This document shows, piece by piece, positions 46,896 through 61,282 of a stretch of 64,000 nt of DNA. The translations under genes were made by a program, and so were the position numbers. Below the pieces are notes generated by a model, which was not told the origin of the DNA, did no database searches, and was given only the letters and a program-made list of their open reading frames with translations. How positions within the stretch are numbered: the stretch's first letter is position 1; each line of letters opens with the position of its first letter. Source of the DNA: Herbaspirillum sp. SJZ106 (GTDB lineage: Bacteria; Pseudomonadota; Gammaproteobacteria; Burkholderiales; Burkholderiaceae_D); contig NZ_VFNI01000001.1 of the NCBI RefSeq assembly GCF_006715495.1, forward strand, positions 1 through 64,000, given 5' to 3'.

Positions 46896-46927
46896 GCTGG
46901 GTTGTCATTTCGGAGCAAGGGGGAAGC

Positions 46928-47293
46928 ATGAGAATAAAAAAGGTACTCGTGGTCGATGATTCGCCGACTGACCGATACGTGTTGGCCAACATTCTCGAAA
47001 AGAACGGCTTTTCCGTTGCCATGGCCGACAGCGGCGAAGATGCCCTGCAAAAGATCCGCGAAGACAAGCCGCAACTGGTGTTGCTCGACGTTGTCATGCC
47101 CGGGAAGAACGGCTACCAGGTCACGCGCCAGATTGCGCGCGACCCCAGCCTGAAGGATCTGCCGATCGTGATGTGCAGCGTCAAGGCCCAGGAAACCGAC
47201 CGCATCTGGGCGCTGTGCCAGGGGGCTTGCGACTACATCGTCAAACCGGTCGACCCGGACGAGCTATTGGCGAAGATCGGCGCCATCGAATGA
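46928..47293 (+). CDS. pilH: PilH response regulator
   Basis: A CheY-type receiver of 121 residues, with all key residues: VVDDS, the phospho-acceptor Asp in LVLLDVVMPGKNG, Ser in VMCSVK and Lys in YIVKPVD. It modulates twitching motility downstream of the ChpA kinase, often as a phosphate sink. GGGGGAAG precedes the ATG. Its stop overlaps the pilI start (ATGA). Confidence 0.93.
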   Translation: MRIKKVLVVDDSPTDRYVLANILEKNGFSVAMADSGEDALQKIREDKPQLVLLDVVMPGKNGYQVTRQIARDPSLKDLPIVMCSVKAQETDRIWALCQGACDYIVKPVDPDELLAKIGAIE

Positions 47294-47922
47294 CAGCGGG
47301 GCAAGACAATACCCATCCCGATGCAGCGGGCGCGCGCCAGCCGCCGGCCGCTGCCGGCGACGCCCCGCCGGTACGGAGCCTGACCGACGCCGGCAGGAAG
47401 GAGGGCGGGCTGCAGGCCTTCCAGGCCTCGCTGCTGGCCCGCATGGAAGCGGCCAGCAGCGAGGAGTTGCAGGCCCGTCGCCTGGCCGTGACGATCGGAA
47501 CGGCCCATTGCCTCATCCGCCTGGCCGATGCCGGAGAAATCCTGCCGTTGTCCAGCCTGCCCGCGCCGGTGCGGGTGCCCTTGACGCAGCCCTGGTATCT
47601 CGGCCTGGTCAATCTCCGCGGCAATCTGGTCGGCATTGTCGATCTTGCCGTGTTGAGCGGGTACGAAGCCCAGGCGCGCGAGCGCGATAGCCGCGTGCTG
47701 GTGTTTTCTCCTGCGCTGGCGCCCAACTGCGGTTTGCTGTTGTCCTCCGTGCTGGGCTTGCGGCATATCTCCGAAATGACACAAATATCGAATAATTACG
47801 ACGATGAAAACGAATTAATTGGAGTTATTGGGCGTTATAAAGACAAGGCCGGGACCGAGTGGCGTGAAATCGGCCTGGCCGCGCTGCTGAAAGAGGCCGC
47901 TTTCTTGCATATCGGCCGGTAG
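47290..47922 (+). CDS. pilI: PilI, CheW-like adaptor
   Basis: A coupling protein of 210 residues linking the PilJ receptor to the ChpA kinase. A disordered Ala/Pro-rich N terminus (about 1-60) is followed by a CheW domain (about 70-205) with LPLSSLPAPVRVPLTQPWYLGLVNLRGNLVGIVDL in parts. The ATG at 47290 overlaps the pilH stop. Fifth-base composition and order match the Pil-Chp operon of other betaproteobacteria. Confidence 0.9.
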   Translation: MTAGQDNTHPDAAGARQPPAAAGDAPPVRSLTDAGRKEGGLQAFQASLLARMEAASSEELQARRLAVTIGTAHCLIRLADAGEILPLSSLPAPVRVPLTQPWYLGLVNLRGNLVGIVDLAVLSGYEAQARERDSRVLVFSPALAPNCGLLLSSVLGLRHISEMTQISNNYDDENELIGVIGRYKDKAGTEWREIGLAALLKEAAFLHIGR

Positions 47923-47996
47923 TACGGCGAGGGGCCGGCGGCGCAATGGCCGCGGCAAGGGGTATGCCGATCTGACATTACAAAGGAGCACCAGTC

Positions 47997-50180
47997 ATGG
48001 CACTGAGTTTGCCGCGTCTGCCAAAAAAGCAAAGACATGCAGCCGAGAAAGGGCAGGGGAGTCCCGCCGCGTCAGCATCGCGCCTGACCCGGCTGCCCTT
48101 CATCAACCGTTTCTCGCTGCGCAAGCAGACCCGCATCCTGCTGGGCATTCTCGCCTTGTCGCTGGCCAGCACCTTCTTTTTCCTGTGGCAAGGCTCGCGC
48201 AACTATATCCATGCCACCTTGCAGACGCACATCGCCTCCGACCTGGTCATGCATTCGCAGCGCATCGGCAAGGCCGTGCCGAATGCCATCCAGGGCAACA
48301 AGGAAGCGTTTGCCCAGCTTGCCGAAAGCCGTAACGAATTCAACCGTGACCTGGGCCTGCTGACGGCCGGCGGCACTTATCAGGGCTACCGGATCAGCCT
48401 TCCCGATGCCGCGATGAAGCCGGTGCTGGGCGATGTGCAAAAGATCTGGGAGCACACCAACCGCGCGTCGGAAACCATTCTCAGGCTGGAAAAGGAGCTC
48501 ACCGGATTCGGCGTCACCCTCAAGCGCCTCAACCTCCTGCTGCCGACCATGCTCGACCTGAGCGAGCAGATTTCCATGCTGTACTCGCAAGGCTCGGCCA
48601 GCCCGCGCGAGATGAACGCGGCCGGGCAACTGGTGCTGCTGACGCTGCGCCTGGGGCGCAGCGCCAACGAATTCCTGACCTCGGAAGGCGTCAACCCCGA
48701 AACCGCCTTCCTGCTCGGCAAGGACGTCAATACCTTCCACGACATCATCGACGGCTTCCTGAACGGCAGCGAACTGTTGCGGCTCAAGCCGGTGTCGGAC
48801 ACGGAAACGCGCGACAAGCTGGTCGAACTGGAACGGGTCTTCGGCGAATACCAGCCGCAGGTGGCCGGCATCCTGGGCAACCTGCAGAATTTCATCGCCG
48901 CCAAGCAATCCGAGCAACTGGTTTTTCTTGAGAACGAGCTGCTGAAAAATCACCTGACCGTATTGCAGACCGACTATCGCATCGTCCAGGAGTCGCGCGG
49001 CTGGACCTTCTGGGCCATGCTGGCGGCGATGGTCTGCGCACTGATCAGCGCCATCGGCATCGCGCTGGTGCAACTGCAAAACAGCCGCAACAATGCCGCC
49101 GACGCCGAAGCGCGGCGCCAGGAAGCCGAGGCGCAACGCCTGCTGGCGCAGCAGCAGGAAGAAAAGGCCATGCGCACCAATGTCGCCAACCAGGCGGCCA
49201 TCCTGCGCCTGATGAATGAATTGCAGAAAGTCGCCGACGGCGACCTGACGGTGCATACCACCGTATCGGAAGACATCACCGGCGCCATCGCCGACTCCGT
49301 CAACTACACCGTGGAGGCGCTGCGCGGCCTGGTGGGGCAGGTCACGCAGATGGCATCGAAGGTGGCGGCATCCTCCGACCATGTGCGCAGCACCACCACC
49401 GAACTGGCCAACGCGGCCCGCATGCAGGCGCGGCGCATCCAGGAGACCGGGCAATCCATGCTGGAGATGTCGATGCAGATCACCGACGTCTCGGTTTCCG
49501 CCAGCGAATCGGCCGATGTGGCCCGCCATTCGGTGGTGGTGGCCGAGCGCGGGGCCAAGGCGGTGGAGGATGCGGTCAAGGCGATGAACGAGATCCGCGA
49601 ACAGATCCAGGAAACCTCCAAGCGCATCAAGCGACTGGGCGAGTCTTCGCAGGTCATCGGCGAGATCACCGAACTGATTTCCGACATTACCGAACAGACC
49701 AACGTGCTGGCGCTCAATGCCGCCATCCAGGCCGCATCGGCCGGCGAGGCCGGGCGCGGTTTCTCGGTGGTGGCCGAAGAGGTGCAGCGCCTGGCCGAGC
49801 GCTCCAGCGCCGCCACGCGCGAAATCGGCGCCCTGGTGCGCATGATCCAGACCGATACCCACGACGCCGTGGCGGCGATGGAGAAATCCACCGCCGGCGT
49901 GGTGGAGGGGGCGGTGCTCTCCGATGCCGCCGGCGCCGCGCTGTCGGATATCCGCAGCGTGTCCAACCAGCTGGCCGAACTGATCCAGGGCATGTCGCTG
50001 TCGACCGAACAGCAGGCGATCTCGGCCAATGGCGTGGCGCAGAATATCCAGAGCATCCTCACCGAAAACGAAATCATCGAGCAGAGCCGCGAGCAGGTGA
50101 CCACCTTGTATCACGAGCTGTGGGATGCGGCCCGGGAGCTGGAAAGCTCGGTGTCGCGCTTCCGCGTGACCGTGTCCTGA
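47997..50180 (+). CDS. pilJ: PilJ, methyl-accepting chemotaxis protein
   Basis: An inner-membrane chemoreceptor of 727 residues. Membrane spans lie near 45-67 and 338-360, with a periplasmic PilJ-type helical sensor region between them. A linker with Gln/Glu-rich coiled coil (about 375-405) and a HAMP-like part lead to the signalling domain (about 440-700). The tip reads [20 protein letters not shown] in part, then [25 protein letters not shown] precedes the ATG. It senses pilus-related or surface signals and controls ChpA. Confidence 0.93.
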   Translation: MALSLPRLPKKQRHAAEKGQGSPAASASRLTRLPFINRFSLRKQTRILLGILALSLASTFFFLWQGSRNYIHATLQTHIASDLVMHSQRIGKAVPNAIQGNKEAFAQLAESRNEFNRDLGLLTAGGTYQGYRISLPDAAMKPVLGDVQKIWEHTNRASETILRLEKELTGFGVTLKRLNLLLPTMLDLSEQISMLYSQGSASPREMNAAGQLVLLTLRLGRSANEFLTSEGVNPETAFLLGKDVNTFHDIIDGFLNGSELLRLKPVSDTETRDKLVELERVFGEYQPQVAGILGNLQNFIAAKQSEQLVFLENELLKNHLTVLQTDYRIVQESRGWTFWAMLAAMVCALISAIGIALVQLQNSRNNAADAEARRQEAEAQRLLAQQQEEKAMRTNVANQAAILRLMNELQKVADGDLTVHTTVSEDITGAIADSVNYTVEALRGLVGQVTQMASKVAASSDHVRSTTTELANAARMQARRIQETGQSMLEMSMQITDVSVSASESADVARHSVVVAERGAKAVEDAVKAMNEIREQIQETSKRIKRLGESSQVIGEITELISDITEQTNVLALNAAIQAASAGEAGRGFSVVAEEVQRLAERSSAATREIGALVRMIQTDTHDAVAAMEKSTAGVVEGAVLSDAAGAALSDIRSVSNQLAELIQGMSLSTEQQAISANGVAQNIQSILTENEIIEQSREQVTTLYHELWDAARELESSVSRFRVTVS

Positions 50181-50217
50181 CCTTTTGCCTGCCGCAATGT
50201 CATCGATGGAGGCCGCC

Positions 50218-55278
<5,061 letters not shown>

Positions 55279-55290
55279 GCGCGCGTTGGT

Positions 55291-55320
55291 GCGCTTCAGT
55301 GCGCTTCAGTGCGCTTTAGC
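55291..55320. repeat. Three tandem 10-bp repeats after chpA
   Basis: GCGCTTCAGT occurs twice and is followed by the variant GCGCTTTAGC. It starts 12 bases past the chpA stop. The third copy forms the stop codon of the possible small minus-strand gene. Confidence 0.75.
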
Positions 55321-55423
55321 GCGGATTGCCGTTACGCTTGCTTCCGCGCCGCATCGTCCAGCGGATGCCGATGCTGAAAACGAGGCCGAGCAGGCCGAGG
55401 AACAACAACAGGTCGTCAAGCAC
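55316..55423 (-). CDS. Possible 35-residue single-span membrane protein
   Basis: A small frame with GTG start at 55423 has AAGGA seven bases ahead. The product has a Leu/Gly-rich hydrophobic span (LLLFLGLLGLVFSIGI) followed by a basic tail (RRGSKRNGNPR), the usual inside-positive orientation. It is antisense to nothing known and stands between chpA and a LysR gene, both on the plus strand. A real gene is plausible but unproven; conservation in relatives would decide. Confidence 0.4.
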   Translation of the reverse strand: MLDDLLLFLGLLGLVFSIGIRWTMRRGSKRNGNPR

Positions 55424-55560
55424 AATGGGTCCTTGGGAAAAGGGCCCGCATGGCGCGGGCGTTGTGGATGGCTTCACTGTATGCGTGCGCCGCCCGCCGC
55501 GCCAATATCAAATGGGGCGGGGCGCCATCTCAAAACGATATGGAGACTCTGGGAGGAGAC

Positions 55561-56484
55561 ATGATTTCATTTCGGCAGCTCAGGTACTTCGTCGAAATCG
55601 TCGAAGCCGGCGGCTATACGCGCGCGGCGGAACGCCTGTTCATCGCCCAGTCGGCACTGAGCCGGCAGATCAAGGAATTGGAGGGGGATCTCGACGTGGT
55701 GCTGCTGCGGCGCGACGCCAAGCAGTTCGAGCTCACCGATGCCGGGCAGGATTTCTACGAGCGCAGCCGCAAGATCCTGCTCGATATCGACCGTGCCGTG
55801 GCCCAGGCGCGCACCATCGGCAAGGGCGAGCATGGCGCGTTGCGCCTGCTGCATTCCAGTTCGGTGCCGCTGTCGGCGCCGCTGGGGCCGACCCTGAACG
55901 CTGCGCTCAAGGCCTTTCCCGGCATTTCGCTGGAGATTTCGCAGGCGCCGTCCGAATACCAGGCGCGCGAAATCGACGAGGGCAGCGCCGACATCGGCCT
56001 GGCGCGCCTGCCCATCCTGCGCAAGCATCCCAACCTGGAGAGCACGGTGCTGTATCGCGAGCGATTGGTGGCGGCGGTGCCGGCCACGCACCGGCTGGCG
56101 CAGCGCGACGAGGTGGAGATATCGGAGTTGCGCGAAGAGCAGTTTGTTTCGGTGCCGCACCGCGACCGCGGCGGGTTGAGTTACCTGGTGGCCGAGCGCT
56201 GCATCGCGCACGGCTTCTATCCGCGCGTGGCGCGCGCCACTTCGCGCAAGAACTCGCTCCTGAGCCTGGTCAACGCCGGCTTCGGCATCGCCGTGGTGCC
56301 GCAGAGCATGGCCAGTATTTCGCTGGCAGCGGGCGTGAGCTTTCCGGCGGTCAAGGACGCCGATTTCTATTCGGAGGTCGCGCTGCTGCGGCGGCGCGAT
56401 GCGCCGGCCATGGTGATGCAGTTCGTGCAGGCCTTCATCGGGGGCTTGAGGGCGGCGGGCTTGCAGGCGCCGCACGGGAACTGA
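55561..56484 (+). CDS. LysR-family transcriptional regulator
   Basis: A regulator of 307 residues. The helix-turn-helix is standard (FRQLRYFVEIVEAGGYTRAA, AQSALSRQIKELE), followed by a LysR effector domain of the CynR/BenM-like type (GALRLLHSSSVPL, ISLEISQAPSEYQAREIDEGSADIGLARLPI in parts). GGGAGGAGAC lies just ahead of the ATG. It converges with the sulfurtransferase gene; the target is not evident. Confidence 0.9.
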   Translation: MISFRQLRYFVEIVEAGGYTRAAERLFIAQSALSRQIKELEGDLDVVLLRRDAKQFELTDAGQDFYERSRKILLDIDRAVAQARTIGKGEHGALRLLHSSSVPLSAPLGPTLNAALKAFPGISLEISQAPSEYQAREIDEGSADIGLARLPILRKHPNLESTVLYRERLVAAVPATHRLAQRDEVEISELREEQFVSVPHRDRGGLSYLVAERCIAHGFYPRVARATSRKNSLLSLVNAGFGIAVVPQSMASISLAAGVSFPAVKDADFYSEVALLRRRDAPAMVMQFVQAFIGGLRAAGLQAPHGN

Positions 56485-56514
56485 TGCGGCCGGCGCGGCG
56501 AGTCGGGAAGCGGT

Positions 56515-57372
56515 TCAGGCGCCGGTCGCGACCGGGCGCCTGGGGTCCGAACTCCATTCGCTCCAGGAGCCCGGATACAGGCGGGCGCCGCCCAGTCCGG
56601 CCACTTCCAGCGCCAGCAGGTTGTGGCAGGCCGTCACGCCCGAGCCGCACTGCATCACCGCGGCATGCGGATCGCCGATCACCGACAGCCATTCCTCGCG
56701 CAACCGGGCGGCATCCTTGAAGCTGCCATCGGCCTGCAGGTTGTCCTTGAAGAAACGGTTCCGGGCGCCCGGGATGTGGCCGCCGACCGCATCCATGGTT
56801 TCGTTCTCGCCGCGGAAGCGGTCCGGCGCGCGCGCATCCACGACCTGCAGCGTTTGCGATTTCAGATTCTCCACCAGCGCATGCGCATCGACCGTCTTGA
56901 CGATCGAGGTCAGGTCCTGGACGTTGCCATGGGCGGCCGGCGGCGGCACTTCCGCGGTCAACTGTTCACCGATGGCCTGCCAGGCGGACAGGCCGCCATC
57001 CAGCACCGCCACGTCGCTGTGCCCGATCCAGCGCAAGAGCCACCACAGCCGCGCGGCGAACATGCCGCCGTGGGCGTCGTAGGCCACCACCTGGGTATCG
57101 TTGTTGATGCCCAGCGTGCGCATCGCCTCGACGAACCGCTGGCGGTCGGGCAGCGGATGGCGGCCGTGGAAGCGGCCTTCGGCATCGGTCTTGGGGCCGG
57201 ACAGGATGTCGTCCAGATGGGCGAAGCGCGCCTGGGCGATGTGGCCGGCGGCATAGGCGTCGCGCCCGGCGTTCGGGTTGGCCAGGTCGTGGCGGCAATC
57301 GACGATGACCAGGTTCAGGTATTGCGCACGCGATTTCAGTTCGGCGGCGCTGATCAGGGTGTTGTAGGTCAT
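56515..57372 (-). CDS. 3-mercaptopyruvate/thiosulfate sulfurtransferase
   Basis: Two tandem rhodanese domains in 285 residues: N-terminal (about 1-140, with VIVDCRHDL) and catalytic C-terminal (about 165-280). The active-site loop is CGSGVTA, the mercaptopyruvate type rather than the CRKGVTA of thiosulfate-preferring rhodaneses. It transfers sulfur to thiol acceptors or cyanide. AGGAG precedes the ATG at 57372. The DMT permease gene lies 38 bases upstream, so the two are likely co-transcribed. Confidence 0.92.
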   Translation of the reverse strand: MTYNTLISAAELKSRAQYLNLVIVDCRHDLANPNAGRDAYAAGHIAQARFAHLDDILSGPKTDAEGRFHGRHPLPDRQRFVEAMRTLGINNDTQVVAYDAHGGMFAARLWWLLRWIGHSDVAVLDGGLSAWQAIGEQLTAEVPPPAAHGNVQDLTSIVKTVDAHALVENLKSQTLQVVDARAPDRFRGENETMDAVGGHIPGARNRFFKDNLQADGSFKDAARLREEWLSVIGDPHAAVMQCGSGVTACHNLLALEVAGLGGARLYPGSWSEWSSDPRRPVATGA

Positions 57373-57410
57373 GCGGTCTCTCCTGGTTGTCGGATTCGGA
57401 TAATCGGGGT

Positions 57411-58328
57411 TCACACTTCTGTCGCGATGGGGTCGACCTTGGGCACGTTCTTGGCGGTGGTCTGGCTGCTGCGCTGGTTGCGGTAAGTGGCGAAGATGCC
57501 GCTGGCCAGGATGATGGCCATGCCGCTCCAGCCGACCCAGCCCGGCGCGTCGTTCCAGATGACTACCCCGAACAGGCTGGAAAACACGATGCCCGTATAT
57601 TGCAGGTTGGCCGTCAGGAGCGTGTTGCCCAGACGATAGGCGCGCGTCATGGCGATTTGCGCCAGCGTCGCCGTCAGGCCGATGGCCAACACCAGCAGCG
57701 CGCCGGTGGCCGAATGCGTGTGCAGCAACGGGATCTTGCCGGTAAACAGGCTGCCCGCCAACCCGGCCACCAAGCCGGTCAACGAGAAGTAGAACACCAC
57801 GCGGTATTCGGGTTCCCCCAGCAGGCCCAGCTTGCGCACCTGCAGGTAGACCAGCGCCGAGAGCACGCCCGATACCAGCGCCACCATGCCGCCCAGCAAC
57901 TGGTTGGCGTCGAGCGATGGGCGCATCAGCAGCGCCACGCCAATGAAACTCATCAGCACGGTGCCGGCCAGGCCCCATTCGAATTTCTTGGCGCCTTTCC
58001 ACCAGTTGGCGGCGAACAGCATGGCCGCGATCCAGATCGAGGACATGTAGTTGAGCGTGGTGGCGGTGGCGATCGGCAGCAGGCTGAACGAATAGAACCA
58101 CATCCACAGCGAGACTACGCCGACGCCGCCGCGGATCAGGTGATCCCTGGGAAAGGGCGTGCGGAAGGTGCCGCCGCGCACGAACACGATGCCGCAGATC
58201 ACGGCCACGCCCACCAGCCCGCGGCACAGGACGATCTCAGCGGTGGTGTAGTAGTCGCCAGCCAGCTTGACGCACACCCCCATGATGGAAAACAGGAAAG
58301 AAGCGACGAGCATCCAGAGCGATTGCAT
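57411..58328 (-). CDS. DMT superfamily (EamA) permease
   Basis: An inner-membrane transporter of 305 residues with ten hydrophobic spans in two EamA repeats. The first repeat has FSIMGVCVKLAG and ALYMW-like WMWFYSFSLLPIATATTLNYMSSIW; the second has AIGLTATLAQIAMTRAYRLGNT and a final GMAIILASGI helix. It precedes the sulfurtransferase gene. Export of amino acids or related metabolites is usual for the family; the substrate is unknown. Confidence 0.9.
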   Translation of the reverse strand: MQSLWMLVASFLFSIMGVCVKLAGDYYTTAEIVLCRGLVGVAVICGIVFVRGGTFRTPFPRDHLIRGGVGVVSLWMWFYSFSLLPIATATTLNYMSSIWIAAMLFAANWWKGAKKFEWGLAGTVLMSFIGVALLMRPSLDANQLLGGMVALVSGVLSALVYLQVRKLGLLGEPEYRVVFYFSLTGLVAGLAGSLFTGKIPLLHTHSATGALLVLAIGLTATLAQIAMTRAYRLGNTLLTANLQYTGIVFSSLFGVVIWNDAPGWVGWSGMAIILASGIFATYRNQRSSQTTAKNVPKVDPIATEV

Positions 58329-58620
58329 GGCGGTGATGGTTGGTTGTGGATGGGGCGGTTTTTACGTTATCGGTGCGCGGCGCGGGGCGGCCGGTTGAAG
58401 GACTGCCGTCCCGCGCCCGCAAAAACAAAATCGGCAGCGCCGGACGAGTCCGATGCTGCCGATCCGATACTGCAACTGCAATCGAGGTTGGCGTTTTGGC
58501 AACCATGGCGGGGCAACTGCGACAGTAAGGTTCGGTCTTGCCTGATCCCTGCCGCTGCGCCTGCATGTGCCGCCTCCCCTGGAGAGCCCGCGTCATGCGC
58601 GGGCATGTCTGTCTATTTAT
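58329..58620. other. Intergenic region with a hairpin, no gene
   Basis: This 292-base stretch lies between the DMT permease start and the Rieske gene end. It should carry the promoter of the permease gene. A 7-bp hairpin GCCCGCG / CGCGGGC (58586-58604) lies just past the Rieske stop and may end its transcript, though no T-run follows. Confidence 0.45.
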
Positions 58621-59739
58621 CTATTCTTGCGCGCCTGCCGGCACCTCGAGCTGGGTGCGGTACCACTCGTGGAAGTGCTGCATGCCGTCTTCCATCGGCG
58701 ACTGGTAGGGGCCGACTTCGCTGGTGCCGCGCTCCATCAGTATACGACGGCCTGCATCCATGCGCAGGGCGATCTCGTCGTCCTCGATGCAGGTCTCCAT
58801 GTAGGCGGCGCGTTCGGCCTCCACCATCTCGCGTTCGAACAGGGCGATCTCTTCCGGATAGTAGAACTCGACCACGTTGGTGGTCTTCTGCGGGCCGTTG
58901 GGCCACAGCGTCGACACCACCAGCACATGCGGATACCACTCGACCATGATGTTGGGATAGAGCGTGAGCCAGATCGCGCCGTACTTGGGCGGCGTGCCGT
59001 TGCCGAACTTGAGCAGCTTTTCCTGCCACTTGGCGTAGGTCGGCGAGCCGGACCTGGCCAGGCCGTGGTTCACCCCCACGGTCTGGACGCTGTAGTCGCG
59101 GCCGAATTCCCATGTCAGGTCGTCGCAGCTGACGAAGTTGCCCAGGCCCGGATGGAAGGGCTCGACGTGGTAATCCTCAAGGTAGACCTCGATGAAGGTC
59201 TTCCAGTTGTAATCGCACTGGTGGACTTCGGTGTGGTCGTACAGGTAGCCCGAGAAATCCAGGTCGCGAGCCACGCCGAGGTGCTTCAACTGCTGCGCCA
59301 CATTGGCACCGTTGGCCTCGAACAGCAGGCCGTTCCAGTTCTGCAGCGGCGTCTTGGACAGGTTCAGGCAGGGCGTTTCGCCAAAATGCGGGGCCCCGAT
59401 CAGCTCGCCCTTGAGGTCATAGGTCCAGCGGTGCAGCGGGCACACGATATTGCGCGCATTGCCGCGGCCGTCCAGCATCTTGGCCTGGCGGTGGCGGCAT
59501 ACGTTGGACACCAGCTCGATGCCGTGCGCGTTGCGCACCAGCATGCGGCCTTCGTTTTCCCAAGGCAACGTGGCGTAGTCGCCGGTTTCCGGCACCATCA
59601 GCTCATGGCCGACGTAGCGTGGTCCTTGCTGGAATAAGGTGTGGAGTTCCCGCTGGTAAAGCGGCTCGTCGAAGTAGACGTTGACCGGAAGTTGCGCGTT
59701 TGAGCGCGCCAATTTGGCAAAAGTAGCAAGATCGGACAT
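58621..59739 (-). CDS. Rieske-type aromatic ring-hydroxylating dioxygenase, alpha subunit-like
   Basis: An oxygenase of 372 residues. The Rieske 2Fe-2S ligands are CRHR and CPLHRW (CxH...CxxH, about 97-122). The catalytic iron site is EDYHVEPFHPGL, with the two His and an upstream Asp/Glu bridge. No beta subunit or reductase is adjacent, so it is probably an alpha-only type, as seen for carnitine, choline or stachydrine-type demethylating oxygenases. The ATG at 59739 follows GGGGCGGAA. Substrate not predictable. Confidence 0.88.
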   Translation of the reverse strand: MSDLATFAKLARSNAQLPVNVYFDEPLYQRELHTLFQQGPRYVGHELMVPETGDYATLPWENEGRMLVRNAHGIELVSNVCRHRQAKMLDGRGNARNIVCPLHRWTYDLKGELIGAPHFGETPCLNLSKTPLQNWNGLLFEANGANVAQQLKHLGVARDLDFSGYLYDHTEVHQCDYNWKTFIEVYLEDYHVEPFHPGLGNFVSCDDLTWEFGRDYSVQTVGVNHGLARSGSPTYAKWQEKLLKFGNGTPPKYGAIWLTLYPNIMVEWYPHVLVVSTLWPNGPQKTTNVVEFYYPEEIALFEREMVEAERAAYMETCIEDDEIALRMDAGRRILMERGTSEVGPYQSPMEDGMQHFHEWYRTQLEVPAGAQE

Positions 59740-59841
59740 TTCCGCCCCCAAATTAATTTGCACCAACCTAAGGAAGAAAATCCGCAAAAACCTGTGTTCA
59801 AATAATATGAAGAGGAAATTTTGGACAGAACCGGGGATTAT

Positions 59842-59877
59842 ACCTCAAAACCCCCATAAGGTTCCCGGTTTTGAGGT
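59842..59877. promoter_or_regulatory. 11-bp inverted repeat between the Rieske and xseB genes
   Basis: ACCTCAAAACC (59842-59852) is mirrored perfectly by GGTTTTGAGGT (59867-59877), with 14 bases between. It lies in the divergent promoter region, about 100 bases from the Rieske start and 130 from xseB. It could be an operator or an mRNA hairpin. Confidence 0.5.
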
Positions 59878-60006
59878 CATTTAGACAGCATTTCGGCTGA
59901 GTTCGCGCTGTTGAACCTGCCGTGCCGCTGCAATTCCTATGTTGAATTGATTTTGGAACCGGCGGTTTGTTCTAAAATAGCAGGTTAGATTTTCAAATGG
60001 GTCGAT

Positions 60007-60267
60007 ATGCCAAGAACCTCAGCCACTGCCGCCGCCAATGCGCCCGCGTCCTTTGAGCAAGCCATGCAAGAGCTGGAGCAGCTCGTGGCGCAGATGGAAG
60101 CCGGTGAACTGCCGCTGGAAGCTTCGGTGGCCGCCTACAAGCGCGGCTCGGAGCTGGTGAAGTTCTGCGCGGCCCAACTGGACAAGGTCGACAGCCAGGT
60201 CAAGGTGCTCGAAGGCGAGATGCTCAAGCCCTTCAGCGCCGAGCCCAACACCGGCGAGGAGGATTGA
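60007..60267 (+). CDS. xseB: Exodeoxyribonuclease VII small subunit
   Basis: An 86-residue partner of XseA that degrades single-stranded DNA. The family pattern SFEQAMQELEQLVAQMEAGE, then LPLEASVAAYKRGSELVKFC, is clear. Its TGA overlaps the ispA start (TGATG). xseB-ispA-dxs is a standard order in proteobacteria. Confidence 0.95.
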   Translation: MPRTSATAAANAPASFEQAMQELEQLVAQMEAGELPLEASVAAYKRGSELVKFCAAQLDKVDSQVKVLEGEMLKPFSAEPNTGEED

Positions 60268-61199
60268 TGACAGCGCGCCTGGGAGCCTCCTTGTCTTTCC
60301 TCGATTGGATGCAGCAAGTGCAGGCCGGCATGGAAACCGTGCTCGACCGCTTCCTGCCGCCGCTGTCGGTGGTGCCGGCGCGCCTGCATGAGGCCATGCG
60401 CTATACCGCGCTGGACGGCGGCAAGCGCGTGCGCCCGCTGCTGGTATACGCCGCCGGCGACGTGTTCGATACGCCGCTGCCGCTGCTGGAGCGCGCCGCC
60501 GCCGCGGTCGAGATGATCCACGTCTATTCGCTGGTGCATGACGACATGCCGTGCATGGACGACGACGCCCTGCGCCGCGGCAAGCCCACCGTCCACATCC
60601 AGTACGATGAGGCCACCGCGCTGCTGGTGGGCGATGCCTTGCAGGCGCAAGCCTTCGACACGCTGTCGGCGCCGCTGGAGGCCGAGCTGGGCGTCGCCGA
60701 CGCCGGCATGCCGGCGCGCCAGCTGCGCATGTTGAACCTGCTGGCGCAGGCCGCCGGTTCGGTCGGCATGTGCGGCGGCCAGGCGATCGACCTGGCCAGC
60801 GTCGGCATGACGCTGTCGCTGTCCGAGCTGGAACAGATGCATCGCCTCAAGACCGGGGCCCTGCTGCGCGCGGCGGTGCTGCTGGGCGCGCTGGGCGGCA
60901 AGGCGCTGACGGCCGGGGAGAGCGCGGCGCTGGACGACTACGCGCGCGCCATCGGCCTGGCGTTCCAGGTGGTCGACGACATCCTCGACGCCACCGCCGA
61001 CTCGGCCACGCTGGGCAAGACCGCCGGCAAGGACGCGGCCGACAACAAGCCGACTTATGTCTCGATCCTCGGCCTGGGCGAATCGCAGGCGCTGGCCGAA
61101 AAGCTGCGCGGCAACGCGCACCAGGCGCTGGCGCCGTTCGGCGACAAGGCGCGCCGCCTGCGCGAACTGGCCGACCTGATCGTGCAACGTAAGGCATGA
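60267..61199 (+). CDS. ispA: Farnesyl diphosphate synthase (geranyltranstransferase)
   Basis: Condenses isopentenyl with dimethylallyl and geranyl diphosphates. The 310-residue product has the first Asp-rich motif DDMPCMDDD in VHDDMPCMDDDALRRGKPT, the GGKRVRPLL segment and the second Asp-rich motif VVDDILDAT. The ATG at 60267 overlaps the xseB stop, preceded by GGAGG. It lies between xseB and dxs and provides chains for ubiquinone and cell-wall carriers. Confidence 0.95.
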   Translation: MTARLGASLSFLDWMQQVQAGMETVLDRFLPPLSVVPARLHEAMRYTALDGGKRVRPLLVYAAGDVFDTPLPLLERAAAAVEMIHVYSLVHDDMPCMDDDALRRGKPTVHIQYDEATALLVGDALQAQAFDTLSAPLEAELGVADAGMPARQLRMLNLLAQAAGSVGMCGGQAIDLASVGMTLSLSELEQMHRLKTGALLRAAVLLGALGGKALTAGESAALDDYARAIGLAFQVVDDILDATADSATLGKTAGKDAADNKPTYVSILGLGESQALAEKLRGNAHQALAPFGDKARRLRELADLIVQRKA

Positions 61200-61282
61200 G
61201 GCCGACCGCGCAGCCATCGCATTCGTGCATGGGCGCACGGTCTTCAGACCCAATCAAACGGTAACAACGGTAACAACACAGT

